Source: Virgibacillus siamensis
GTDB taxonomy: Bacteria > Bacillota > Bacilli > Bacillales > Amphibacillaceae
Direction: 5' to 3'
NCBI RefSeq assembly: GCF_900162695.1
Contig: NZ_FUIH01000007.1
Span: forward strand, 930,001-994,000
Length of the DNA stretch: 64,000 bases
Below, one piece after another: positions 1 through 8,469 of the stretch. Both the position numbers and the translations under genes were made by a program. The notes below the pieces were generated by a model. It saw only the letters and a program-made list of their open reading frames with translations. It was not told where the DNA came from and searched no databases. Every line of letters starts with the position of its first letter. Positions within the stretch are counted from its first letter, which is position 1.

Positions 1-746
1 TTAAGGAGAATGAGAACGGCTCTTATCTTGAAAAATATCAGGAAAAGATGAAAAAATGGCACATTAACATGATAAAGGAAAAGAAAGAGGCAGGAAATCC
101 GATTCAGGCACCGCAACTAATGTACGCATTGGAACAGGAAGTGGAAAATGATGCGGTTATTTCCTGTGATGTAGGCAATGTCACAGTATGGACAACCCGC
201 TTTTTCCCATTTACCAACCAGCAATTTATTATTTCAGGAAGGCTGGCATCCATGGGCATCGGTCTTCCGGGGGCAATAGCAGGACAAATTGCCAACCCGA
301 ATAAGCAAGTGGTAGCGATTTGCGGTGATGGCGGTTTCTCAATGGTAATGCATGATTTCGTAACTGCTGTTAAATATGATCTTCCAATTAAAGTGATTAT
401 CCTTAATAACAGTCATCTTGCCATGATAAAATATGAACAGCAGGAGATGGGTAAGTTGAACTATAAGACAGGTCTCGGTGAAATGGATTTTGCTAAATTC
501 GCTGAATCATGCGGTGGGGAAGGCTATCACATTGAAAAATCGGAGGATCTTTCCAGCAACATACAAAAGGCACTTCAATCCGATCGACCAGCCGTAATTG
601 ATATTGCCATTGAAGATATGGCACCATTACCTGGTAAAATTCATTTCGATCAGGCGGTCAAATACAGTGAGTATCTGCTTAAAGAATTTTTCACAAATAA
701 AAAAGTGGAGTTTCCGGATATAAAAAAATCATTGAAACGACTATAA
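1..746 (+). CDS. pyruvate oxidase-like ThDP enzyme, 3' part only
   Basis: The frame is already open at the left edge, so only about 247 C-terminal residues are visible. They form the thiamine-diphosphate-binding domain of the pyruvate oxidase/acetolactate synthase superfamily: GDGG (bases 324-335) followed about 27 residues later by NN (406-411) is the metal-ThDP motif. The sequence around LPGAIAGQIANPNK and the long tail after the motif most resemble pyruvate oxidases of the B. subtilis YdaP type, which decarboxylate pyruvate oxidatively. Acetolactate synthase or another 2-oxoacid decarboxylase cannot be excluded without the missing N-terminus. The ATG at base 48 is internal, not the start. 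The gene ends before a bidirectional terminator shared with rnjA. Confidence 0.8.
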   Translation, partial: KENENGSYLEKYQEKMKKWHINMIKEKKEAGNPIQAPQLMYALEQEVENDAVISCDVGNVTVWTTRFFPFTNQQFIISGRLASMGIGLPGAIAGQIANPNKQVVAICGDGGFSMVMHDFVTAVKYDLPIKVIILNNSHLAMIKYEQQEMGKLNYKTGLGEMDFAKFAESCGGEGYHIEKSEDLSSNIQKALQSDRPAVIDIAIEDMAPLPGKIHFDQAVKYSEYLLKEFFTNKKVEFPDIKKSLKRL

Positions 747-756
747 TAAACACAAA

Positions 757-796
757 AAGGGATGACCTGACAATATACCCGGTCATCCCTTTTTTA
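757..796. terminator. bidirectional terminator between pyruvate oxidase-like gene and rnjA
   Basis: An 11-bp perfect stem (AAGGGATGACC at 757-767 with GGTCATCCCTT at 781-791) is followed by a T-run on the plus strand and preceded by an A-run that serves the minus strand, so it can end both convergent genes. Confidence 0.85.
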
Positions 797-800
797 AATT

Positions 801-2468
801 CTATATTTCCATAATAATCGGCAGAATCATCGGTCTGCGTTTTGTTTTCTCATAAAGGAATGGTGCTATGGTATCGGTAATTTCGTTTTTAATTTCCGAC
901 CATTGCGTTGTCCTGCGTTCCATCACCTTGTCTAAATGTTTGGAAACAAGCTTTTGTGCTTCATTGATCAGATCTTCGGATTCTCTCATGTAAACGAAAC
1001 CTCGTGATATAATATCCGGTCCTGATGCAATTTTAAATTCCTTCATGTTAATGCTCACGACAACCATAACCAGACCTTCTTCAGACAGAATTCTGCGGTC
1101 CCGGAGTACAATATTTCCGATATCACCGATGCCGCTGCCATCTACATAGATGGATCCGGAAGGGATTTTCCCCGCTACCGTTGCATTGTCTTTACCTAAA
1201 GCAAGTACATCACCATTGTCCATGACAAACATATTATCCGGGTTTACATTGCATGCTTCAGCTAATTTCATATGTTCTTTCAGCATACGGTATTCCCCAT
1301 GGATTGGCATAAAATATTCAGGCTGAATCAGGCGAAGCATCAGTTTCTGTTCTTCCTGGCTTCCATGACCAGATGTATGAATATTGCTTAATTTGCCATG
1401 GATAACATCCGCGCCGGCCCGGTATAATTTATTGATAGTCCGGCTGACACTTACCGTATTTCCAGGGATTGGAGAAGAAGAAAATACTACTGTGTCACCA
1501 GGGATAATTTGGATTTGACGATGTGTTCCATTGGCGATACGTGAAAGTGCAGCCATGGGTTCACCCTGTGATCCCGTGCAAAGTATTGTAACTTCGTTCG
1601 CCGGGAGACGGTTGATTTGGTTGGCATCGATAAACGTATCTTTTGGTGCCTGAATATAACCAAGTTCTTGGCCGATTCGAATAGAAGACTCCATACTTCG
1701 GCCAAACACAGCAATTTTTCGGTCATGTTTTACGGCGGCTTCGACTACTTGCTGCAGTCGATAGATATTGGATGCAAATGTTGCAAATATCAGTCGTCCA
1801 TCAACCCTGCCGAAAATATCGTTAATGTTTCCTCCAACAACTCGTTCTGACATGGTAAAGCCGGGAACTTCACTGTTTGTACTGTCCGAGAGCAGGCAAA
1901 GTACGCCTTCTTTACCGATCTCAGCCATTTTTGAAATATTGGCAGGTTCACCCACTGGTGTGAAATCAAATTTAAAATCACCAGTATGAACAATGTTGCC
2001 TGGCGGTGTTTTTACAACAATACCATATGAATCCGGAATACTGTGTGTGGTGCGGAAAAAGGATACAGATGTCTTGCGGAATTTAATGACATCTTCCTCT
2101 TGAATCGTATGCAGCTTAGCATTTCTTAATAAACCGTGTTCATCCAATTTGTTTCTGATTAACCCAATCGCAAGTTTACCCGCATAAAGAGGCACATTTA
2201 TTTCACGAAGAAGGTATGGAATGCCTCCAATATGATCTTCGTGCCCATGAGTAATAAACAATCCTTTAATTTTGTCCTGATTTTGTATGAGGTAGGTATA
2301 ATCAGGGATTACATAATCAATTCCAAGCAATTCATCTTCAGGAAATTTAATGCCCGCATCGATTAAAATAATCTCATCTTGGAATTGAACACCATACGTG
2401 TTCTTTCCGATCTCACCCAATCCTCCCAATGCAAATACAGCTGTCTGGTCATTTTTAACAAACTTCAT
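801..2468 (-). CDS. rnjA: ribonuclease J1
   Basis: A 555-residue 5'-exonuclease/endonuclease of the metallo-beta-lactamase beta-CASP family that takes part in mRNA decay and rRNA maturation in the cytoplasm. The zinc-binding HGHEDH motif lies near residues 74-79, and the rest, through KRRPMILPI at the C-terminus, closely matches B. subtilis RNase J1 in sequence and length. I start at the ATG reading MKFVKNDQTAVF, as in B. subtilis. An upstream in-frame ATG would add 15 residues that overlap rpoY and are absent from the family. The start lies 4 bases after the rpoY stop, so the two genes are probably translationally coupled; the GGAG upstream is rather distant (about 13 nt). Confidence 0.96.
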   Translation of the reverse strand: MKFVKNDQTAVFALGGLGEIGKNTYGVQFQDEIILIDAGIKFPEDELLGIDYVIPDYTYLIQNQDKIKGLFITHGHEDHIGGIPYLLREINVPLYAGKLAIGLIRNKLDEHGLLRNAKLHTIQEEDVIKFRKTSVSFFRTTHSIPDSYGIVVKTPPGNIVHTGDFKFDFTPVGEPANISKMAEIGKEGVLCLLSDSTNSEVPGFTMSERVVGGNINDIFGRVDGRLIFATFASNIYRLQQVVEAAVKHDRKIAVFGRSMESSIRIGQELGYIQAPKDTFIDANQINRLPANEVTILCTGSQGEPMAALSRIANGTHRQIQIIPGDTVVFSSSPIPGNTVSVSRTINKLYRAGADVIHGKLSNIHTSGHGSQEEQKLMLRLIQPEYFMPIHGEYRMLKEHMKLAEACNVNPDNMFVMDNGDVLALGKDNATVAGKIPSGSIYVDGSGIGDIGNIVLRDRRILSEEGLVMVVVSINMKEFKIASGPDIISRGFVYMRESEDLINEAQKLVSKHLDKVMERRTTQWSEIKNEITDTIAPFLYEKTKRRPMILPIIMEI

Positions 2469-2472
2469 CTGT

Positions 2473-2682
2473 TTATGCGTTCTCCAGGGTAAAATGTTCG
2501 GATTGTTTTTCATAATTTAAATGTGCTTCATCAAGTGGTTGGATAAACTCAATATTATAGTTGCGATTGACCAGTTTGTTTCGTACATCTTTTTCTTCAT
2601 CTGCCTCCATATAAAGGCTTTTTGTATTTTCGCGTACAGGTATCTCTGTCGGCGATTCCTGATAATAAACTTTAAAAATCAT
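2473..2682 (-). CDS. rpoY: RNA polymerase epsilon subunit
   Basis: A 69-residue protein of the YkzG/DUF1447 family, the small epsilon subunit of Firmicute RNA polymerase. It has the usual MIFKVYYQE start, the ENTKSLYMEA segment and the acidic C-terminal half. It sits directly upstream of rnjA, as in B. subtilis (ykzG-ykqC). A good ribosome binding site (AGGAGAG) precedes the ATG. Identification rests on sequence and position together. Confidence 0.93.
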   Translation of the reverse strand: MIFKVYYQESPTEIPVRENTKSLYMEADEEKDVRNKLVNRNYNIEFIQPLDEAHLNYEKQSEHFTLENA

Positions 2683-2889
2683 TTCATCTCTCCTAACTTC
2701 TTTATACGTTTTTTAATGTTTCCGCTGTATAGGTATTATAATTTGTCCACTGCTTAATAAGCTGAACACAGTGAACAGCTGCAGAACAATTCTCTTCAAT
2801 TTATATTCGTCCGTAATCATAATACGCTATCTTATAAATTCCGCATCCGTTTTTATTCCGCAATGGTATTGATAACGTGATTGGTTGTA

Positions 2890-2985
2890 TCAATGGTAGT
2901 CCTTTTCATAAGTAGTAGGTACACGTCCTCTGCCTAAAAAATCTTTCCAGCGTTTCTTCAGCTTTTCTTTTAGGCGTTTTAACAT
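2890..2985 (-). CDS. 31-residue basic protein, unknown
   Basis: A short ORF starts at an ATG 11 bases after a strong AAAGGAG ribosome binding site. The product begins MLKRLKEKLKKRW, a lysine/arginine-rich amphipathic helix, and ends with a more polar GRGRVPTTYEKDYH tail. I do not recognise a family. It lies between def and rpoY on the same strand. The ribosome binding site and composition favour a real gene, but the length leaves doubt; a membrane-surface or nucleic-acid-binding peptide is possible, without direct evidence. Confidence 0.5.
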   Translation of the reverse strand: MLKRLKEKLKKRWKDFLGRGRVPTTYEKDYH

Positions 2986-3192
2986 GAGATTTGCATCTCC
3001 TTTCAAAATGTAAGAAAAGCAATAAACGTTCTACCGATCCAATCCCTCTTACATACAGTATAATACTGTTTGGTAAATATTGAAATGAAAATACGTTATT
3101 TGTTAAAAAAAATATTGTGAAGGGCACTTTTTTGTTCATTAAATCCGTGTATGACTGCTATCTATTGTCCCGCCAAAAGAGGAAAATTATAC

Positions 3193-3229
3193 AAAAAAAA
3201 CAGGAACTCCTAAAAAAGTCCCTGTTTTC
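3193..3229 (-). terminator. terminator of def
   Basis: On the minus strand a stem of AAAACAGGGACT paired with AGTTCCTGTTTT (plus-strand arms 3197-3208 and 3217-3228, one mismatch) is followed by a run of eight T residues, immediately after the def stop codon. Confidence 0.8.
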
Positions 3230-3781
3230 TTAATCAATCATTTTTGCGTTTTCTGCAGATAGAAATGGGTTATTCTTATTAATATAATCATAGAACATAA
3301 CACCATTTAAATGGTCAATTTCATGCTGGAATACAATAGCTGCATAATCACGAAGACGCAATTTCAGAGGATTGCCTTCCATATCTGTCGCCGTGACAGT
3401 TATTCTGGCATTCCGATGTACGTAACCTTCCACATCCCGATCAACTGAAAGACAGCCTTCGCCAGCAGCCAAATATGCCTGTTCCACTGAATGACTGATA
3501 ATTTTAGGATTAATCAGACCATAGCTGTACTGTTTTCCTTTGGGATCTTCAAAATGCACAGCAATCATTCGTTTGTTTATTCCCAGTTGTGGTGCGGCAA
3601 GCCCAACACCCGGTCTCAGGTCATATTTTTCAGCTGTTTCTTCATCTTGACTATTCTTTAAAAAATCAAGCATTTCCTGTAATAATTGTTTATCTTCATC
3701 ACCTGGCGGGACTGCTATTTCGCTCGCCTTTTCACGTAAAGAAGGATGACCTTCTCTTACGATATCTTTCATCGTAATCAT
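3230..3781 (-). CDS. def: peptide deformylase
   Basis: A 183-residue metalloenzyme that removes the formyl group from N-terminal formyl-methionine of new proteins. All three signature motifs are present: GVGLAAPQ (about residues 58-65), EGCLSV (about 108-113) and QHEIDHLNG (about 152-160), which supply the metal-binding Cys and two His and the catalytic Glu. It matches the long DefB/YkrB type of B. subtilis. I start at the ATG of MITMKDI, as in YkrB; the GTG four codons upstream is too close to the AAGGAG ribosome binding site. Confidence 0.95.
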   Translation of the reverse strand: MITMKDIVREGHPSLREKASEIAVPPGDEDKQLLQEMLDFLKNSQDEETAEKYDLRPGVGLAAPQLGINKRMIAVHFEDPKGKQYSYGLINPKIISHSVEQAYLAAGEGCLSVDRDVEGYVHRNARITVTATDMEGNPLKLRLRDYAAIVFQHEIDHLNGVMFYDYINKNNPFLSAENAKMID

Positions 3782-3952
3782 CAGTTTTGACACTCCTTAC
3801 AGTTTCTATTGACAACATTTTAACATAATATGAAAAATTACATCATAATTTAATATCGATAATCCAGGTCAAAAATAATACGGTTCCTATTTACAGGTAT
3901 GTTATACTAAAAAGCAACATTCGCGACAATGATTAAGGAGGAAAATGTTGAT

Positions 3953-4639
3953 TTGAATTTAAAAAAGCTATTATCATTTATATTAATTTTATTTCTTTTG
4001 ACTGCTCTTACCGCATGCAACAGTGCCTCTGCTTCGGATAAGATATATAATCATCTGGAAAAATCTGTGGAATTGGAAAAGACATTTGAGAAGCAGCAGA
4101 ATCCAATTGTAAAATTGGAAAAGAAAGAGCAAAAAATTTACTCTGAAATTATTGATTTGAAAATGGACGAGTTCGACAAAATTAAAAAACTTTCTCAGCG
4201 GGCATTGAAAAGCATTGAGAAACGATCCAAAAAAATTGAAATGGAAAAGGACAGTATTCATGCTTCCAAAGAAGAATTTAAAAAAATAGACGATCTAATC
4301 GGAAATCTTGAGGACGGAAAGGCCAAAAAGACTGCCGAAAAAATGTTCAATGTCATGATGGATCGCTATAAAGCGTACGATGTCCTGTATGATGCGTATG
4401 AAAAATCATTAAAGCTTGAAACAAAGCTGTATAAGTTGCTGCAAAAAGAAGACTTGGAACAAAAAGCACTAACCAAAAATATCAAAAGGTTGAATAAGAG
4501 CTATGAAAAGGTACTGGATGCCAACAAAAAGTTTAACAGCCGAACCGCAGAATATAATGAATTAAAAGAGAAGTTTTATGAGCTTGCAGAAATAAACGTT
4601 GACTACGAGGAAAAAGCATCATCGGTTGAAGATAAATAG
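3953..4639 (+). CDS. ykyA: YkyA-family cell-wall-binding lipoprotein
   Basis: Predicted secreted lipoprotein of about 228 residues with a hydrophobic signal peptide ending in the lipobox LTAC, followed by a highly charged lysine/glutamate-rich helical body likely to form coiled coils. It lies between def and pdhA, the position of ykyA in B. subtilis, whose family is described as putative cell-wall-binding lipoprotein. I prefer the TTG at 3953, 11 bases after AAGGAGG; the upstream ATG at 3929 lies in front of that ribosome binding site and would put charged residues before the signal peptide. Molecular role unknown. Confidence 0.8.
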   Translation: MNLKKLLSFILILFLLTALTACNSASASDKIYNHLEKSVELEKTFEKQQNPIVKLEKKEQKIYSEIIDLKMDEFDKIKKLSQRALKSIEKRSKKIEMEKDSIHASKEEFKKIDDLIGNLEDGKAKKTAEKMFNVMMDRYKAYDVLYDAYEKSLKLETKLYKLLQKEDLEQKALTKNIKRLNKSYEKVLDANKKFNSRTAEYNELKEKFYELAEINVDYEEKASSVEDK

Positions 4640-4670
4640 GTATTAATTACTTTATTACGGAAAATCCGAG

Positions 4671-4696
4671 CCGGACAGTTGACACTGTCCGGTTTT
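4671..4696 (+). terminator. terminator after ykyA
   Basis: A perfect 9-bp stem, CCGGACAGT with ACTGTCCGG, and a 4-base loop are followed by TTTT. It separates the lipoprotein gene from the pdh operon. Confidence 0.75.
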
Positions 4697-4813
4697 AATA
4701 TGTTCCATAAAATGAAATTTGTGTACCAGCTTGTTCTTTCCAAATTTAACTTTTCAGTAATACAGTTTTTGGGAAACATTATAACAGAGCAAAGGGCAAC
4801 AGGGGGAAAATTC

Positions 4814-4827
4814 TGAAAGCGATTACC
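4814..4827. promoter_or_regulatory. candidate CcpA cre site upstream of pdhABCD
   Basis: TGAAAGCGATTACC matches the cre consensus TGWAANCGNTNWCA at 13 of 14 positions (only the last base differs). It lies about 40 bp upstream of the putative -35 of the pdh promoter, a side where CcpA more often activates than represses. Binding is inferred. Confidence 0.45.
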
Positions 4828-4864
4828 ATCGTGATATAAAAATGGATAAATATAAACAAAGTGA

Positions 4865-4894
4865 TTGACCGAATTGGATGTTTTGAGCTAAACT
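4865..4894 (+). promoter_or_regulatory. candidate sigma-A promoter of pdhABCD
   Basis: TTGACC (4865-4870) and TAAACT (4889-4894) are separated by 18 bp and would give a leader of about 170 nt before pdhA. The -10 matches at four of six bases, so this is only the best candidate in the gap. Confidence 0.35.
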
Positions 4895-5075
4895 TTATAT
4901 GAATTATGAATTGTACCAGTAAATAGCACTTTGAAAGTGTAACAGTTTTGAAGTGATTAATAAATTTCAAAATCGGGAACAAGAGTAAAGGCGTTTGGTA
5001 CAGATTATTTCATATTTTGGGAAGGCTAGTAATGAAAAATCAAAACAGGTATTTAGAAAGGAAGAGGTGACTATT

Positions 5076-6158
5076 TTGAAACACGTATTAGAAAGTGTTG
5101 AGAGTCAGTTCGAAATGTTCCAGGTTCTTGATGAAAATGGAAAGATAGTCAATAAAGATGCAGTACCGGATCTTTCAGATGATGATTTGAAAGAACTTAT
5201 GCGCAGGATGGTTTATACAAGGGTCCTTGATCAGCGTTCTATTGCATTGAATCGTCAGGGTCGTTTAGGATTTTATGCACCAACTGCTGGTCAGGAGGCT
5301 TCACAGCTTGGAAGTCATTATGCACTGGAGCAGGAAGACTTTTTGCTTCCTGGATATCGCGATGTTCCGCAGCTTATTTGGCATGGCCTTCCATTGTATC
5401 AGGCGTTTCTGTTTTCGAGAGGACACTTTCACGGAAATCAATTTCCGGAAGGTGTGGATGGATTCAGCCCGCAAATTATCATTGGTGCACAGTATACACA
5501 AACAGCTGGTGTAGCACTTGGAATGAAAAAGCGGGGTAAAAAAGCGGTCGCTGTTACGTACACAGGTGACGGTGGTACATCCCAAGGTGACTTCTATGAA
5601 GGGATTAACTTTGCGGGTGCTTATGGAGCTCCGGCTATTTTCTTTGTACAAAATAACCAATTTGCGATTTCGGTTCCAGTTGAACAGCAGACAGCAGCAA
5701 AAACGCTTGTTCAGAAATCAGTTGCTGCCGGAATTGAAGGTGTTCAAGTGGATGGTATGGACGTCCTGGCTGTTTATGCTGCAACAAAAGATGCAAGAGA
5801 ACGTGCGATTAATGGGGATGGTCCGACATTGATTGAAACCATTACGTACAGATATGGACCGCATACAATGGCTGGTGACGATCCGACTCGTTACCGCACC
5901 GATGATTTGGATAATGAATGGGAGAAAAAAGATCCACTTGTTCGCTTCCGCAAGTATTTGGAAGACAAGGATTTGTGGTCGGAAGATGAAGAAAATAAAG
6001 TAATCGATCAGGCTAAAGATGACATCAAAAAAGCTATCAAAAAAGCTGATGAGTATCCAAAACAGAAAGTAACGGATTTGATTGAAAATATGCATGAAGA
6101 ACTTCCACAGAATTTAAAAGAGCAAATGGAAGAATATAAAGAGAAGGAGTCGAAGTAA
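5076..6158 (+). CDS. pdhA: pyruvate dehydrogenase E1 alpha subunit
   Basis: First gene of the pyruvate dehydrogenase operon; with PdhB it forms the E1 component that decarboxylates pyruvate and passes the hydroxyethyl/acetyl group to the lipoyl arm of PdhC. The ThDP motif GDGG...NN spans about residues 163-192. The phosphorylation-loop-like segment RYGPHTMAGDDPT and the GRLGFYAPTAGQEA stretch are typical of the family. The 360-residue product starts at TTG 5076, five bases after AGAGGTGA; this agrees with the length of B. subtilis PdhA, while an upstream in-frame start would add 27 unrelated residues. Confidence 0.96.
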   Translation: MKHVLESVESQFEMFQVLDENGKIVNKDAVPDLSDDDLKELMRRMVYTRVLDQRSIALNRQGRLGFYAPTAGQEASQLGSHYALEQEDFLLPGYRDVPQLIWHGLPLYQAFLFSRGHFHGNQFPEGVDGFSPQIIIGAQYTQTAGVALGMKKRGKKAVAVTYTGDGGTSQGDFYEGINFAGAYGAPAIFFVQNNQFAISVPVEQQTAAKTLVQKSVAAGIEGVQVDGMDVLAVYAATKDARERAINGDGPTLIETITYRYGPHTMAGDDPTRYRTDDLDNEWEKKDPLVRFRKYLEDKDLWSEDEENKVIDQAKDDIKKAIKKADEYPKQKVTDLIENMHEELPQNLKEQMEEYKEKESK

Positions 6159-6161
6159 ATC

Positions 6162-7139
6162 ATGGCACAAAAAACAATGATTCAAGCAATCACTGATGCA
6201 ATGCACAATGAATTGAAAAATGATGAAAATGTGCTTGTATTCGGTGAAGATGTTGGCCAAAACGGTGGTGTTTTCCGTGCAACGGAAGGCTTGCAGAAGG
6301 AATTTGGCGAAGAGCGCGTGTTTGATACACCACTTGCTGAATCTGGAATTGGCGGACTGTCCATCGGTCTTGCAGCACAAGGATTCCGTCCGGTGCCTGA
6401 AATTCAGTTCTTCGGCTTTATTTACGAAACGATGGATGCAGTTAACGGCCAAATGGCACGGATGCGTTACCGCAGCGGCGGCACTCACCCAATGCCGATT
6501 ACAATTCGTTCGCCATTCGGCGGCGGCGTGCATACACCTGAACTCCATGCGGATTCACTTGAGGGCTTAATCGCGCAACAGCCAGGTATTCGCGTTGTAA
6601 TTCCGAGTACACCATATGATGCAAAAGGTTTGCTTATATCTTCAATCCGCAACAATGACCCTGTATTGTTCCTGGAACATATGAAATTGTATCGTTCATT
6701 CCGTGGCGAAGTTCCTGATGAGGAATACACAGTTGATTTGGACAAGGCAGATGTTAAACGCGATGGTGATGATATAACAATTGTTGCTTATGGTGCGATG
6801 GTTCATGCCGCGCTGAAAGCTGCTGATGAACTGGAAAAGGATGATATCAGTGTGGAAGTAATTGATTTGCGTACGGTATCACCAATTGATGTTGACACAA
6901 TTGTTGAATCGGTGAAAAAGACGAACCGAATGGTAATGGTTCAAGAGGCACAGCGTCAGGCAGGAGTAGGCTCACACGTTATCTCGGAAATTCAGGAGCG
7001 CGCCATACTCCATCTCGAAGCACCAATTCTAAGAGTTACAGCACCTGATACTGTTTACGCATTTTCACAGGCTGAAGAAATCTGGCTGCCAGATCACAAA
7101 GACATTATCGAAAGAGTCAAAGAATCAATCAACTTTTAA
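6162..7139 (+). CDS. pdhB: pyruvate dehydrogenase E1 beta subunit
   Basis: A 325-residue transketolase-like subunit that completes the E1 heterotetramer with PdhA. Recognisable family blocks are VFGEDVGQNGGVFRAT near residue 25, the FDTPLAESG segment, and the C-terminal transketolase domain with VEVIDLRTVSPID. It begins 3 bases after the pdhA stop, so translation is probably coupled. Length matches the B. subtilis protein. Confidence 0.97.
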   Translation: MAQKTMIQAITDAMHNELKNDENVLVFGEDVGQNGGVFRATEGLQKEFGEERVFDTPLAESGIGGLSIGLAAQGFRPVPEIQFFGFIYETMDAVNGQMARMRYRSGGTHPMPITIRSPFGGGVHTPELHADSLEGLIAQQPGIRVVIPSTPYDAKGLLISSIRNNDPVLFLEHMKLYRSFRGEVPDEEYTVDLDKADVKRDGDDITIVAYGAMVHAALKAADELEKDDISVEVIDLRTVSPIDVDTIVESVKKTNRMVMVQEAQRQAGVGSHVISEIQERAILHLEAPILRVTAPDTVYAFSQAEEIWLPDHKDIIERVKESINF

Positions 7140-7161
7140 TTAAAAGATGGGAGGCAGAATA

Positions 7162-8466
7162 ATGGCTTATAATTTTAAGCTACCTGATATTGGTGAAGGT
7201 ATCCATGAAGGTGAAATCGTTAAATGGTTCGTTAAAAAAGGCGACGAAGTCAAGGAAGATGACGTCCTCTGCGAAGTGCAAAATGATAAAGCCGTTGTGG
7301 AAATACCATCTCCGGTAGATGGAACAGTGGAAGAAGTTCATGTTGATGAGGGAACGGTCGCAGTCGTTGGCGATACAATCATCACATTTGACGCAGAAGG
7401 CTATGAGTCTGATGACGAAGAAGATACTTCTGATGAAGAAGACAAGCAGGAAGAAAAAGAAGAGGCAGACAATAAGCAGGAATCAAAAGATAAGGGTGAA
7501 ACGGACGATAAATCATCCGGAAAGCAATCATCCGAAACAGACGCTTCAGATGACAAACGGGTTATTGCTATGCCATCTGTCCGCAAGTATGCGCGGGACA
7601 ATGATGTGAACATCAAAGACGTGCAGGGTTCCGGAAAAAATGGACGTATCCTGAAAGAGGATGTGGACAGTTATGTAAGTGGTGACCAGTCTGCTGAAGA
7701 GGCGAAAGCTGAAGAAACCGAATCTAAATCCCCATCAGCTGAAACAACTGTGCCTAAAGGCGACTATCCGGAAACCCGTGAGAAAATGACTGGAATCCGC
7801 AAAGCTATTGCCAATGCAATGGTTAATTCAAAAACGAAAGCACCGCATGTTACGTTAATGGACGAAGTGGACGTTACTGAACTGGTCGCACACCGTAAGA
7901 AATTCAAAGAAATTGCAGCTGAGCAAGAGATTAAATTGACGTATCTTCCTTATGTTGCAAAAGCACTTGTATCCGCATCGAAGAAATACCCGATTTTGAA
8001 TGCAGCGGTAGATGATGAATCTGATGAAATTATCTACAAGCATTATTACAATATCGGAATTGCAGCTGATACAGATAAAGGCTTACTGGTGCCTGTGGTA
8101 AAAGATGCCGATCGAAAGTCGATTTTTGCGATTTCCGGGGAAATTAATGAGTTGGCAGATAAAGCGCGCAGTGGTAAACTAACTTCTGAAGAGATGAAAG
8201 GTGCATCCAATACAATAACCAATATTGGATCCGCCGGCGGGCAGTGGTTTACACCGGTATTAAATTACCCGGAAGCAGTTATTTTGGGAATTGGCCGTAT
8301 TGCAGAAAAACCAATCGTCCGTGATGGTGAAATTGTGATAGCGCCAGTACTTGCGGTTTCATTAAGTTTTGACCACCGTATTGTTGACGGTGCAACTGCA
8401 CAATTGGCACTTAATCAGATCAAGCGGTTACTGAACGATCCACAACTTATTATGATGGAGGCGTAA
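7162..8466 (+). CDS. pdhC: pyruvate dehydrogenase E2, dihydrolipoyl acetyltransferase
   Basis: A 434-residue core subunit of the complex. Domain order: lipoyl domain (1-80, lipoylated Lys in NDKAVVE near 43), linker (81-132), E1/E3-binding domain (about 134-170, starting AMPSVRKYARD), second linker, and catalytic acyltransferase domain ending with SFDHRIVDG, which holds the active-site His and Asp. The first linker is unusual: about 24 of 52 residues are Asp or Glu and there is no proline, unlike the Ala/Pro-rich linkers of most E2 proteins. I start at MAYNFKLPD, after GGGAGG; an earlier in-frame start would lie in front of that ribosome binding site. Confidence 0.96.
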   Translation: MAYNFKLPDIGEGIHEGEIVKWFVKKGDEVKEDDVLCEVQNDKAVVEIPSPVDGTVEEVHVDEGTVAVVGDTIITFDAEGYESDDEEDTSDEEDKQEEKEEADNKQESKDKGETDDKSSGKQSSETDASDDKRVIAMPSVRKYARDNDVNIKDVQGSGKNGRILKEDVDSYVSGDQSAEEAKAEETESKSPSAETTVPKGDYPETREKMTGIRKAIANAMVNSKTKAPHVTLMDEVDVTELVAHRKKFKEIAAEQEIKLTYLPYVAKALVSASKKYPILNAAVDDESDEIIYKHYYNIGIAADTDKGLLVPVVKDADRKSIFAISGEINELADKARSGKLTSEEMKGASNTITNIGSAGGQWFTPVLNYPEAVILGIGRIAEKPIVRDGEIVIAPVLAVSLSFDHRIVDGATAQLALNQIKRLLNDPQLIMMEA

Positions 8467-8469
8467 ATT

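Noticed and set aside
2469..2513. 15-codon N-terminal extension of rnjA
   Set aside because: It overlaps rpoY and is absent from the well-known RNase J1 N-terminus MKFVKNDQ.
3898..3908. CcpN-like TATGTTATACT before ykyA (also at 18909-18919 before ftsW)
   Set aside because: Each is a single copy that coincides with an extended -10 element; without a second box it is more simply a promoter.
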